A stretch of DNA of 64,000 bases from Corynebacterium gallinarum (lineage in GTDB: Bacteria > Actinomycetota > Actinomycetes > Mycobacteriales > Mycobacteriaceae). Under the pieces are notes generated by a model. The model was not told the DNA's origin and ran no database searches. It saw nothing but the letters and a program-made list of their open reading frames with translations. Position numbers and translations under genes: made by a program. Of this stretch, positions 43,237 through 51,761 are shown piece by piece (within the stretch, counting starts at the first letter, position 1; every line of letters begins with the position of its first letter). The stretch covers positions 62,001-126,000 of the forward strand of contig NZ_JACSPR010000002.1 of the NCBI RefSeq assembly GCF_014837045.1, in the 5' to 3' direction.

Positions 43237-45390
43237 ATGACCATCAGCATCAATGAGGACACGACCAACTCCTCCACCACAGTGGCACCCATAACAATGG
43301 CAACTGAACCCTCCCCCGGAACCACCACCGACAAACTCATCGTCGCCCCCGACAAGCCGAATCCCCGGCTGACCACCTTCTGGAAATCAGTGGTGGTCGC
43401 CCTGGCGGTGCTGGGCATCGGAGGGACCATGAATCAGGTCTTCTTCTGGGAACTCTTCGGGCTCAATCTTCCCACCAACTCCTTCCTGTTCCTTATCTCC
43501 GCCTGTTTCCTGCCGATCATCTTCATCGTCTACCCCGCCCGGAAATCCTCCGCCGACACCAACAAGGTGGGAGTCCCCTGGTACGACGTCCTCCTGGGGG
43601 TGTTGTTCATCGGTGCCGCACTCTGGCTCAGTTCCAGCGGCCCGGAGATCTCCGAGTACGGATGGACGATGATCGCCCCGGTCACCGCCCAGGTGCTCAG
43701 CGTGTTCTACTGGGTGGCCGTCCTGGAGATCCTGCGCCGGTGCGCCGGTCCCATCGTCGCCGGTCTCGCGCTGGCTGTGTCCATCTACCCGATGTTCGCC
43801 GACATCATCCCCATCGGTTTCCTGCAGGGCATCTCCTATGACCCGGTCACCCTGGCCCAGGTGCATGTCATGGGCACCGAATCCATCCACGGGCTCCCCC
43901 TGCAGACCGCGGCCACCATCCTCGTCGGTTTCATGCTCTTCGGTGTGACCCTCCAGCACACCGGCGGTGCGGAGTTCTTCAATGATCTTTCCCGCGCCAT
44001 CTTCGGCAGATACCGTGGTGGTTCCGCCAAGGTCTCGGTGGCCAGTTCCGCATCGATGGGTATGATGTCCGGTTCCGCGGTCTCCAACGTGTTGACCACG
44101 GGCCCCATGACCATACCCGCGATGATCCGATCCGGTTTCACGCCGAAGACTGCCGGCGCGATCGAGGCCACCGCCTCCTCCGGTGGTTCCATCACCCCAC
44201 CGATCATGGGTACCGCGGCCTTCCTCATGGTGTCTTTTCTGGGCATCCCGTATACCGAGATCATCATCGCCGCGACAATCCCTGCGGCACTGTACTTCAT
44301 AGGCATCTTCCTGCAGGTGGACGGTTACGCCGCCCTCCGCAACCTCCATGGTGAGGACAGGAAGCTGCTGCCCCGCGTCAGCCAGGCCCTGCGTGACGGG
44401 TGGCCCTATGTGATCGCCCTGGGCATCCTCACCGGCATGCTGCTGACCATGCCGTCCGAGGCCCAGGTGCCCTTCTATATCGTGGCCCTGCTGCTCGGCA
44501 TCGCACTGGTGCGCCCATCCGTCAAGTTCGGGTTCAAGGAACTGTTCGAGATGATGCTGGATGCCGGCAAGTCACTGGGTCAGATCATCGCCATCATTGC
44601 CGGTGTGGGGCTGATCCTGGGTGGTCTCTCCTCCACCGGCGTGGCCCTCTCCCTGTCCCGCGACCTACTGATGCTGGTGGGCGGAAACCTCATCCTCCTG
44701 CTCATCGCCGCAGCCGTGGCCTGCTTCATCCTCGGCATGGGCCTGACCATCTCTGCGGCGTATGTCTTCCTGGCCATCGTCATGGTCCCGGCCATCATCG
44801 CCATGGATGTCAACCCCATCGCAGCCCATCTGTTCATCATCTACTGGGCATCCATCTCTTACATCACGCCCCCGGTGGGACTGGCCGCCTTCGCTGCGGC
44901 GGGCATCTCCAAGGCCTCACCGATGGCCACCAGTTTCGAGGCCATGCGCTTCGGTGCCGTGAAATATGTTGTCCCGTTCGGTTTCGTCCTCAACCCCGCA
45001 CTGGTCGCCCAGGATTCCCTGCCGAACATCATCACGTCCGGACTGGCCTCCATCGTCGCGGTGTTCGCGATCTCCGCAACTTTCTCCGGCTACCTCCAGT
45101 TCATCGAGGCACGGGTGAACCTCGTCCTCCGGGTTGCCCTCGGTATCGGTGGTTTCATGGTATTCCTGCCGCAGTGGTCGATCACCCTGTCCGGTCTGGC
45201 CATCATCGTGGCGGTCGCCGTGCTGGCACTGGTGTTGAAACGACGTCACCGGGCACACACCTCCGCCGAGGATGCCGTGCTCAACCGGGTGGACACCACC
45301 CCGATGACCCCGGTCGTCGCATCCGATCAGGTAACCCCCACCATCACCCCAACCCCCACCACCGAAAACTACCCCGACAACAGGGGTTGA
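43237..45390 (+). CDS. TRAP transporter fused permease (DctQ-DctM, 4TM/12TM type)
   Basis: The protein (717 residues) joins a small DctQ-like four-helix part (about 60-200) to a large DctM permease (about 210-600). DctM hallmarks are the STGMMSGSAVSNVLTTG-like helix (read as SASMGMMSGSAVSNVLTTG), the ATASSGGSITPPIMG turn, and the second-half repeat with YWASISYITPPVGLAAFAAA. A further C-terminal group of three or four helices and a Thr/Pro tail follow. With the TAXI protein it forms a complete secondary importer. Fused permeases are normal in TAXI systems. Confidence 0.9.
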   Translation: MTISINEDTTNSSTTVAPITMATEPSPGTTTDKLIVAPDKPNPRLTTFWKSVVVALAVLGIGGTMNQVFFWELFGLNLPTNSFLFLISACFLPIIFIVYPARKSSADTNKVGVPWYDVLLGVLFIGAALWLSSSGPEISEYGWTMIAPVTAQVLSVFYWVAVLEILRRCAGPIVAGLALAVSIYPMFADIIPIGFLQGISYDPVTLAQVHVMGTESIHGLPLQTAATILVGFMLFGVTLQHTGGAEFFNDLSRAIFGRYRGGSAKVSVASSASMGMMSGSAVSNVLTTGPMTIPAMIRSGFTPKTAGAIEATASSGGSITPPIMGTAAFLMVSFLGIPYTEIIIAATIPAALYFIGIFLQVDGYAALRNLHGEDRKLLPRVSQALRDGWPYVIALGILTGMLLTMPSEAQVPFYIVALLLGIALVRPSVKFGFKELFEMMLDAGKSLGQIIAIIAGVGLILGGLSSTGVALSLSRDLLMLVGGNLILLLIAAAVACFILGMGLTISAAYVFLAIVMVPAIIAMDVNPIAAHLFIIYWASISYITPPVGLAAFAAAGISKASPMATSFEAMRFGAVKYVVPFGFVLNPALVAQDSLPNIITSGLASIVAVFAISATFSGYLQFIEARVNLVLRVALGIGGFMVFLPQWSITLSGLAIIVAVAVLALVLKRRHRAHTSAEDAVLNRVDTTPMTPVVASDQVTPTITPTPTTENYPDNRG

Positions 45391-45420
45391 TCACCTGACC
45401 GGCATCCCCGACGCTGATCG

Positions 45421-46359
45421 TCAGCGCGGGGATGCGGTGGATGATCCGGCCTTCCCATCCGGGGAGGCGAACGCAGCGAAGGTCCGGCGCGCAGTCTCGA
45501 GAACAGACTGCAGCGCCGGATTCGTGTTTGAGCGGTCCCAGATCAGGCGGACATCCAGATGTTTGTTCGTGGCCACGATGGGCAGGAAGGTCACGTTCTC
45601 CCCCTGGACATAGTTGCGCACCGAGTCCAGGGTGAGGGTGCAGCCCATCTCCGCTCCCACGAGGACCATGAGGGTGGAGGAATCCGGGGCGGTGTAGATC
45701 ACGTTGGGGATGAAGCCTGCCGACATGCTCAGGGAACTCATCCGGCTATACAGGGCTGAGCCGAAACCACTGGGCAGCACGATCCAGTCCTCGCCGGCCA
45801 GTTCGCGGAAGGACACCTCGGAGCGGTCGGCCAACCGGTGGGTGGAGGGCACGGCCACGAGCAGTTCCTCGACCCCGACCACGAGCGAGTCGATCTCGGT
45901 GGGCAGGAAATCCCAGCGGCCGATTACCGCATCGAGGGTGCCGTCGAGCACCCGCTGTAGCCCGACGTGGGCGAACTGGGAGGATTCGAGTTCAAGGGTG
46001 ATCCGGGGGCATTCCTTCTTCACGCGGCGGACCAGGTCGCCGAGGCTCTGGTGAACGGAGGCGCCGGCGAAGCCGAGTTTCACCACCCCGATCTCGCCGT
46101 GGACGGCCTCGTGGACGGTGCGTCGGGCGGCCTCGGAGGCGTCGACAAGCTTTTTGGCGGGTTCGACCAGGGCGGCGCCGGCGGCGGTGAGTTCGACGCT
46201 GCGGGTGCTGCGGATGAACAGTTCAGCCTTGAGGCTCTGCTCCAGTTTCTTGATGATCCGGCTCAGCGGCGGCTGGGCGATGCGGAGCCGGTCGGCGGCG
46301 CGCCCGAAGTGGAGTTCCTCCGCCACCGCGAGGAATGCCCTCGCCTGTTCAACCTCCAC
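45421..46359 (-). CDS. LysR-family transcription regulator
   Basis: The protein (312 residues) has a LysR HTH (1-60: MEVEQARAFLAVAEELHFGRAADRLRIAQPPLSR... with the usual helix-turn-helix) and a LysR substrate-binding domain (about 90-295). The family is encoded next to and divergent from its target; here it is divergent from the CoA-transferase operon (130 bp apart) and convergent with the TRAP permease. It probably activates the downstream catabolic genes with a pathway acid or CoA ester as inducer. The rest of the reading frame is intact. Confidence 0.9.
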   Translation of the reverse strand: MEVEQARAFLAVAEELHFGRAADRLRIAQPPLSRIIKKLEQSLKAELFIRSTRSVELTAAGAALVEPAKKLVDASEAARRTVHEAVHGEIGVVKLGFAGASVHQSLGDLVRRVKKECPRITLELESSQFAHVGLQRVLDGTLDAVIGRWDFLPTEIDSLVVGVEELLVAVPSTHRLADRSEVSFRELAGEDWIVLPSGFGSALYSRMSSLSMSAGFIPNVIYTAPDSSTLMVLVGAEMGCTLTLDSVRNYVQGENVTFLPIVATNKHLDVRLIWDRSNTNPALQSVLETARRTFAAFASPDGKAGSSTASPR

Positions 46360-46403
46360 GCTAAAACCCCTCCCACCTGCATGAATACACCCAGATGATT
46401 ATG

Positions 46404-46415
46404 TACTAACAAGTA
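46404..46415. promoter_or_regulatory. Candidate LysR operator in the divergent region
   Basis: TACT-AACA-AGTA is a perfect 4+4 inverted repeat located between the LysR start and the CoA-transferase start. It is short; a LysR box of T-N11-A type is only suggested. Confidence 0.25.
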
Positions 46416-46507
46416 TCAATGACCCTAGCATTAAGTATTGGACAGCGCGCAATGTCAATGCTTTTATGAGTCATGTCACTAAAAGATAAATGGAAGAGGT
46501 CCATCAC

Positions 46508-47722
46508 ATGACAATCCAGGACAGGCCCGTCCACACCGGGCACGGCCCCCTCGAGGGCATAGTCGTTGCAGACTTCTCCCGCGTGCTCGCCGGACCCTAT
46601 GGCACCATGCTGCTCGCGGATCTGGGCGCCACCGTGATCAAGGTGGAGGCCCCCAACGGCGATGACACCCGCGCCTGGGTCCCCCCGGCGCGCGACGGGG
46701 TGGGCACCTACTACCTCTCGGTCAACCGCAACAAGGATTCGGTGGTGCTGGATCTGAAGAACCCGGCGGACCTCGAGACCGCCTATGACATCATCGACCG
46801 CGCCGATGTCTTCGTGGAGAATTTCAAGCCGGGCGGTCTGGCCCAGTACGGCCTGGATCCGGAGTCCGTCGCGCGTCGCTGGCCGCACCTGGTGCATGCC
46901 TCCATCACCGGTTTCGGCCTTGAGGGCGGCGCCCACATGCCGGGTTATGACCTGCTGGTCCAGGCGATGTCCGGTCTCATGCACGTCACCGGCAGCCAAC
47001 ACGGTCCCCCGCAGCGCACGGGTGTGGCCATTTTCGATGTGGTCACCGGTATGCACGCCGTCATCGGCATCCTCGCCGCGCTGCGTGAGCGCACGGTCTC
47101 CGGACTGGGCCAGCACATCGTGCTTGATCTGCTGTCGTCTGCCCAGTCCAGCCTGGTCAACCAGTCCACCGGATACGCCGCATGTGGTAACGAACCGATG
47201 CGCATGGGCAATGAGCACCCCAGCCTCTACCCGTATGGCCCGTTCATGGCCTCCGACCGCGAGGTGGTCATCTGCGTGGGCAATGACTCCCAGTTCACCC
47301 GCCTGGTGACGCTGCTGGGTCTGCCTGAGCTGGCCGATGATCCCCGGTATTCCACCATGCGGGGCCGCAATCTCAACCGCACCACCCTGGAACCGTTGAT
47401 CACGCAGGCGCTGGCCTCCCGGACCGCCGATGAGTGGTTCGAGGCCTTCCAGTCCATCAATGTCCCCTCCGCCCCCATTCTCACCGTCGGGGAGGGTGTG
47501 CGCTTCGCCCAGAAACTCGGGCTGGAGACCGTCGTGGAGGTCGGTGACGGTGAGGCAGCGGTCCCCCTGATCAAGAACCCGATCTCCTTCAGCCGCAGCG
47601 AGGTGAGCTACCACAAGGCCCCGCCGGCACTGGATCAGGACGGGGAGGCGGTGCGCACCTGGCTGGCCAACACCGCCCCCACCACCGCCGCCGCAGTCCG
47701 TCTCTCCCGAGTGGAGGTGTAA
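46508..47722 (+). CDS. Class III CoA-transferase (CaiB/BaiF family)
   Basis: CoA-transferase of 404 residues. It begins G-I-V-V-A-D-F-S-R-V-L-A-G-P-Y and has GAD-type LLADLGATVIKVEAPNGDDTR, and the catalytic Asp is probably D177 in AIFDVVTG. Class III enzymes move CoA from succinyl-CoA or another donor to carboxylic acids; the human member SUGCT uses glutarate. Start at ATG 46508 is set by GAAGAGG; an earlier ATG at 46490 is possible. It is the first gene of a run of four (thioesterase, acyl-CoA dehydrogenase, hydroxyacyl-CoA dehydrogenase fusion) that is probably one operon. The substrate is inferred. Confidence 0.88.
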   Translation: MTIQDRPVHTGHGPLEGIVVADFSRVLAGPYGTMLLADLGATVIKVEAPNGDDTRAWVPPARDGVGTYYLSVNRNKDSVVLDLKNPADLETAYDIIDRADVFVENFKPGGLAQYGLDPESVARRWPHLVHASITGFGLEGGAHMPGYDLLVQAMSGLMHVTGSQHGPPQRTGVAIFDVVTGMHAVIGILAALRERTVSGLGQHIVLDLLSSAQSSLVNQSTGYAACGNEPMRMGNEHPSLYPYGPFMASDREVVICVGNDSQFTRLVTLLGLPELADDPRYSTMRGRNLNRTTLEPLITQALASRTADEWFEAFQSINVPSAPILTVGEGVRFAQKLGLETVVEVGDGEAAVPLIKNPISFSRSEVSYHKAPPALDQDGEAVRTWLANTAPTTAAAVRLSRVEV

Positions 47723-47729
47723 CACCAAC

Positions 47730-48146
47730 ATGTCCCGTGCACCCGCCAACTGTTTCAGCACCGACCTCGATGTGCGCTGGTCCGATCAGGACCTCAACGG
47801 TCATGTCAATAACGCCCAGGTGATCACCCTCGTCGAGGAGGCCCGGGTCCGCGCCGTCCTGTCGTGGTCCGGCACCTCCCCGTCCGCCACCACCCCGCGG
47901 GTGGTGCGCGCCGTGAACACGCTTTACGACGAAGAACTCAGCTACGGCACAGTCACCGCCCGCGTGTGGATCTCCCGCCTGGGCACCACCTCCTACACCG
48001 TCTGCCATGAACTGGTCCAGAATGACCGGCCCTGCGTGTACAGCGAGGCCGTCATCGTCGTCCTCGACCCGGAGACCCGCACACCGACCCCGATCTCGCC
48101 TGAGCTGCGTGCCCAGCTCGAACAGCAACAACCCGCCTACCTCTAG
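47730..48146 (+). CDS. 4HBT-family acyl-CoA thioesterase
   Basis: Hot-dog thioesterase of 138 residues; the catalytic region is R-W-S-D-Q-D-L-N-G-H-V-N-N-A, the classic 4-hydroxybenzoyl-CoA thioesterase motif with Asp at 19 or 21. It begins 7 bp after the CoA-transferase stop, so it is translationally close and in the same operon. In a CoA-oxidation pathway it could drain stalled CoA esters and release CoA. The substrate is not known. Confidence 0.85.
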   Translation: MSRAPANCFSTDLDVRWSDQDLNGHVNNAQVITLVEEARVRAVLSWSGTSPSATTPRVVRAVNTLYDEELSYGTVTARVWISRLGTTSYTVCHELVQNDRPCVYSEAVIVVLDPETRTPTPISPELRAQLEQQQPAYL

Positions 48147-48185
48147 CTACCCCGAGAATCCCACCCCCACAACCGGAGAATAATC

Positions 48186-49418
48186 ATGAGCGCACCGACC
48201 CTGTCCCCTGCCACCGTTCCATCTGTCACCGAGCACCCCGACTTCCTACTCCTGGATTCGGACCTGTCCGCCGAGGACATCGCCCTGCGTGACCGCATCC
48301 GCGCCTTCGGGCAGGAACATATCCTGCCCATCATCAATGAGTACTGGGAGCGTGCCGAGTTCCCCATGGAGGTCCTGGAACCACTGGCGGACCTGGGCAT
48401 TGTGGGCACGTTCATCCAGGGCTACGGGTGCCCCGGTCTGTCGCGTCAGGCCGCCGGGATCGTCGCCCGTGAACTGGGGCGTATCGACGGTTCGGTGAAC
48501 ACCTTCTTCGGTGTCCACTCCAACCTGGGCATGGGTGCGATCTACACCCTGGGTAATGAGGAGCAGCGCCAGCGGTGGCTGCCGGACATGGCGAAGCTGA
48601 AGAAGATCGGTGCCTTCGCCCTGACCGAACCCAACCACGGTTCCGATTCGGTGGCACTGGAGACCTCCGCCCGGCGCGAGGGTGACCACTGGGTGCTCAA
48701 CGGACACAAGCGCTGGATCGGCAACGGACATGCCGCCGATGTCATCGTGGTCTTCGCCCGCGATGAGGCCGACGGCAACGTCAAGGCCTTCGTGGTGGAG
48801 AAGAACGAGGACGGCACCTACCCGGAGGGTTACCAGCCGGAGGTGATCACCGGAAAGGTGGGCAAGCGTGCCATCCTGCAGGGCGACATCGTCATTGACA
48901 ACCTGCGGGTACCTGTGGAGAACCGCCTGGAGAACTGCGAGTCCTTCGCCGGGGTGAACCGGGTACTCTCCGCCACCCGCGGTGGGGCGTCCTGGGAGGC
49001 CGTCGGCCACGGGATGGCAGCCTTCGAGCTGGCCTCCCAGTATGCGCTGAGCCGGGAGCAGTTCGGTGCCCCCATCGCCGGGTACCAGCTGGTGCAGGAG
49101 AAACTGGCCACCATGCTCTCCGATGTCACCCAGATGCAGCTGCTGTGCACCCGCATGGCCCAGCTGCAGGAACGCGGTGAGTTCACCGGGTCCATGGCCG
49201 CCATGATCAAGATGGTCACCTCCCGCAAGGCGCTGGCCGCCTGCCGCGAGGCCCGTGACATGTTCGGTGGCAACGGTCTGCTCCTGGAAAACCACATCGC
49301 CCGGCACCTGACCGACATGGAGGTGGTGTCCACCTACGAGGGCACCGATTCCATCCAGGCCCTGCTGGTCGGCCGGGAGATCACCGGCATCTCCGCATTC
49401 ACCACCAAGAAGCGATAA
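48186..49418 (+). CDS. Acyl-CoA dehydrogenase (ACX4-like)
   Basis: FAD-dependent acyl-CoA dehydrogenase of 410 residues in the same broad clade as glutaryl-CoA dehydrogenase. The catalytic Glu is kept in S-T-Y-E-G-T-D-S-I-Q-A-L, and FALTEPNHGSDSVAL is present. Where the gcdH-like enzyme has the carboxylate-binding Arg, this one reads DGSVNTFFGVHSNLGMG, so it lacks that Arg and should prefer a mono-acyl chain; short-chain acyl-CoA oxidase/dehydrogenases of the plant ACX4 type look similar. It is the third gene of the CoA-transferase operon, preceded by GGAGAA. Confidence 0.85.
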   Translation: MSAPTLSPATVPSVTEHPDFLLLDSDLSAEDIALRDRIRAFGQEHILPIINEYWERAEFPMEVLEPLADLGIVGTFIQGYGCPGLSRQAAGIVARELGRIDGSVNTFFGVHSNLGMGAIYTLGNEEQRQRWLPDMAKLKKIGAFALTEPNHGSDSVALETSARREGDHWVLNGHKRWIGNGHAADVIVVFARDEADGNVKAFVVEKNEDGTYPEGYQPEVITGKVGKRAILQGDIVIDNLRVPVENRLENCESFAGVNRVLSATRGGASWEAVGHGMAAFELASQYALSREQFGAPIAGYQLVQEKLATMLSDVTQMQLLCTRMAQLQERGEFTGSMAAMIKMVTSRKALAACREARDMFGGNGLLLENHIARHLTDMEVVSTYEGTDSIQALLVGREITGISAFTTKKR

Positions 49419-49451
49419 ACACCCGCCCCTTTGGTACCGAAAGGACACATC

Positions 49452-51698
49452 ATGACTTCCCAGATCAACCAGGCCGTGGTCATCGGCGCAGGCTCCATGG
49501 GCGCGGGTATCGCCACCCTGCTGGCCAACGCCGGCATCACCGTCACACTCCTCGACCGGCACTCCGGTGATCCGGAGGACCCCAACCGCCTGGCGGAGAG
49601 CGGTCTGGAACGCCAGATCCAGCGCGGGGCCTTCTACCGCCCCGAGTTCTCCTCCCGCATCCAGACCGGCAACATCGTCGATGACACCGCAGCCCTGACC
49701 CGGGCCGACTGGATCATCGAGGCCGTCTTCGAGGACCTCACGGTCAAACACGACACCTTCCGCCTCATCGAGGAGCACCGCTCCCCCGGTTCCCTGGTCT
49801 CCTCCAACACCTCCACCATCCCCCTGGCCCAGCTGACCGAGGTCATGGGCACCCCGATGCGCCTGGATTTCGCCATCGTGCACTTCTTCAACCCGCCCAC
49901 CACGATGCGGTTGGTGGAACTGGTCACCGGCCCCGACACCACCCCGAAGACCGCCACCGACCTGACCCGGATCATCGAACAGCAGCTGGGCAAGGTGGTG
50001 CTGCACTGCCGCGACACCCCGGGATTCATCGCCAACCGCATCGGCAACCTGTGGATGGCCGCCGGTGCCCGGCACGCCCTGGACAACAACATCCCCATCG
50101 AGCTGGCCGACGCCCTGTTCGGTCGTCCCTTCGGGGTGCCCCGCACCGGTATCTTCGGACTTTTCGACTACATCGGACTCCAGCTCGTACCCGGCATCTG
50201 GGGTGGCCTGACCACCGCCCTGCCCGCCGATGATGCCTACCACCGCTTCACCATCACCGACCACCCCCTGTTCACCGGGCTGCTGGAACGCGGATGGACC
50301 GGGCGCACCGGCCCCTCCGGGTTCTACCGGGGCCGCGACGAGGTGGTCACCCCGGGCTTCGACTACCGCAACGCCATCTCCTTCCCCGACCCCGCCCTGG
50401 AACAGCGCACCGCAGCGGGAGTCATCGCCACCGACAGCCCCGGTGGCCGCTTCGCCCGGGATACCTTCCTCACGCTGCTGACATACTGCTGTGACACCGC
50501 CGCGGAGATCGCCGGAACCGTGGAGGAGATCGACCTGGCCATGCAGCTGGGTTACGGCTGGAAGAAGGGCCCGTTCGCGCTGGCCGATGACATCGGGCTG
50601 GACACCCTCCGGGAGCTGCTGGAGACCCAGGGCACCGATCGCGTTCCAGCCCTGCTCACCACCGCGATTGACCGCGGTGGCTTCTATCCCGCAGCCGGCA
50701 CCACCCTCACCACCGACGGCGAACCGGTTGCCACCCGGACACGCGAGGGCGTGCTCACCGCAGCACAGCTGAAGGAACAGGGCACGGTCATCTTCTCCAC
50801 CGAGGGTGGAACCGTCACGCTCCTGGAGGACGGTGTCGCACTCCTCGACCTGGCCACCCCGTTGAACTCCTGTACCCGGGAGGCCCTCGAGCTCATCGCC
50901 ATGACCGGCAGGGAGGGTGCCGCCCGCGGTATCCGGGCCCTGGTCATCGGCAATGACGAGGCCCGCGCCTTCTGCGCCGGTGCCGACCTGTCCACCCTGG
51001 CCAAGGCCGCCGCCGACGGCGATGCCCACACCGCGGCAGACCTGTTCCGCATCGGCCGGGAATCCTTCGAGACCCTCCTGCACGCGGAGTTCCCCGTGGT
51101 GGCCGCGGTCCGTGGTGTGGCACTCGGCGGTGGCGCCGAACTGCTCCTGCACTGCGATGCCGCGGTCCTCCACGCCGACAGCCGCATCGGTTTCCCCGAG
51201 CGCACCGTGGGGCTGATCCCCGCCTGGGGTGGCACCGCCCGCACCATCGACCGCCTCACCAGGGCCGGCAAACCCAACCCGGTGAATCAGGCTTTCCAGC
51301 TGTTCATGGATGCCCAGCCGTTCCCCTCCGCGTTTGAGGCCCGCCACTTCGGTCTCCTGCAGCACGACGATCCGATCATCATGTCCACCGACCACGTCCT
51401 GGCGGAGGCTGTCCGGATGGCACGGGATCTCATGGACGACTATCAGCCGGCACCCGAGGCCCGCATCACCCTCGCCGCGCCGGGGACACTGACCACACCG
51501 GCCGGGGACTTCACCGACAATGACCTGATCATCGCCGAGGCGCTGAAGAATCTGCTGACCTCACCCGAGCGGGAGACCCTCACCGCGGAGGAACTGGGTT
51601 CCAGGGAGGCGACCACCGCCGGCGAGGTGATCATCCTGCCGTCGAATGTGGCCCGCACCGCCCACATGGCCAAGGCCAGGAAGCCGCTGCGGAACTGA
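49452..51698 (+). CDS. 3-hydroxyacyl-CoA dehydrogenase / enoyl-CoA hydratase fusion
   Basis: Bifunctional beta-oxidation protein of 748 residues. The NAD-binding hydroxyacyl-CoA dehydrogenase part comes first (GAGSMGAG at 12-19, SSNTSTIPL for the catalytic region, HFFNPP, and a C-terminal HAD helical domain to about 450), and the crotonase-fold hydratase part last (about 470-650: AFCAGADLSTL, RGVALGGGAELLL, ERTVGLIPAWGGTAR). This order, dehydrogenase then hydratase, is the reverse of E. coli FadB/FadJ. It converts enoyl-CoA, e.g. crotonyl-CoA, via hydroxyacyl-CoA to ketoacyl-CoA. ATG 49452 behind GAAAGGA is used. It ends the operon; a strong terminator follows. Confidence 0.9.
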   Translation: MTSQINQAVVIGAGSMGAGIATLLANAGITVTLLDRHSGDPEDPNRLAESGLERQIQRGAFYRPEFSSRIQTGNIVDDTAALTRADWIIEAVFEDLTVKHDTFRLIEEHRSPGSLVSSNTSTIPLAQLTEVMGTPMRLDFAIVHFFNPPTTMRLVELVTGPDTTPKTATDLTRIIEQQLGKVVLHCRDTPGFIANRIGNLWMAAGARHALDNNIPIELADALFGRPFGVPRTGIFGLFDYIGLQLVPGIWGGLTTALPADDAYHRFTITDHPLFTGLLERGWTGRTGPSGFYRGRDEVVTPGFDYRNAISFPDPALEQRTAAGVIATDSPGGRFARDTFLTLLTYCCDTAAEIAGTVEEIDLAMQLGYGWKKGPFALADDIGLDTLRELLETQGTDRVPALLTTAIDRGGFYPAAGTTLTTDGEPVATRTREGVLTAAQLKEQGTVIFSTEGGTVTLLEDGVALLDLATPLNSCTREALELIAMTGREGAARGIRALVIGNDEARAFCAGADLSTLAKAAADGDAHTAADLFRIGRESFETLLHAEFPVVAAVRGVALGGGAELLLHCDAAVLHADSRIGFPERTVGLIPAWGGTARTIDRLTRAGKPNPVNQAFQLFMDAQPFPSAFEARHFGLLQHDDPIIMSTDHVLAEAVRMARDLMDDYQPAPEARITLAAPGTLTTPAGDFTDNDLIIAEALKNLLTSPERETLTAEELGSREATTAGEVIILPSNVARTAHMAKARKPLRN

Positions 51699-51700
51699 CC

Positions 51701-51743
51701 ATCACCCCCGGCGCGCGGGTTCATCCCGCGCGCCGGGGGTGAT
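51701..51743. terminator. Strong bidirectional terminator
   Basis: A perfect 19-bp stem (left arm 51701-51719, right arm 51725-51743, loop TTCAT), between the fusion gene stop and the convergent ATP-grasp-like gene. A dispersed-motif copy begins one base after the right arm. Confidence 0.85.
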
Positions 51744-51744
51744 G

Positions 51745-51755
51745 CGTCGACAAGC
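51745..51755 (-). repeat. Dispersed motif, intergenic copy after the terminator
   Basis: CGTCGACAAGC, complement of GCTTGTCGACG, follows the terminator stem by one base. Confidence 0.6.
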
Positions 51756-51761
51756 ACCCGA

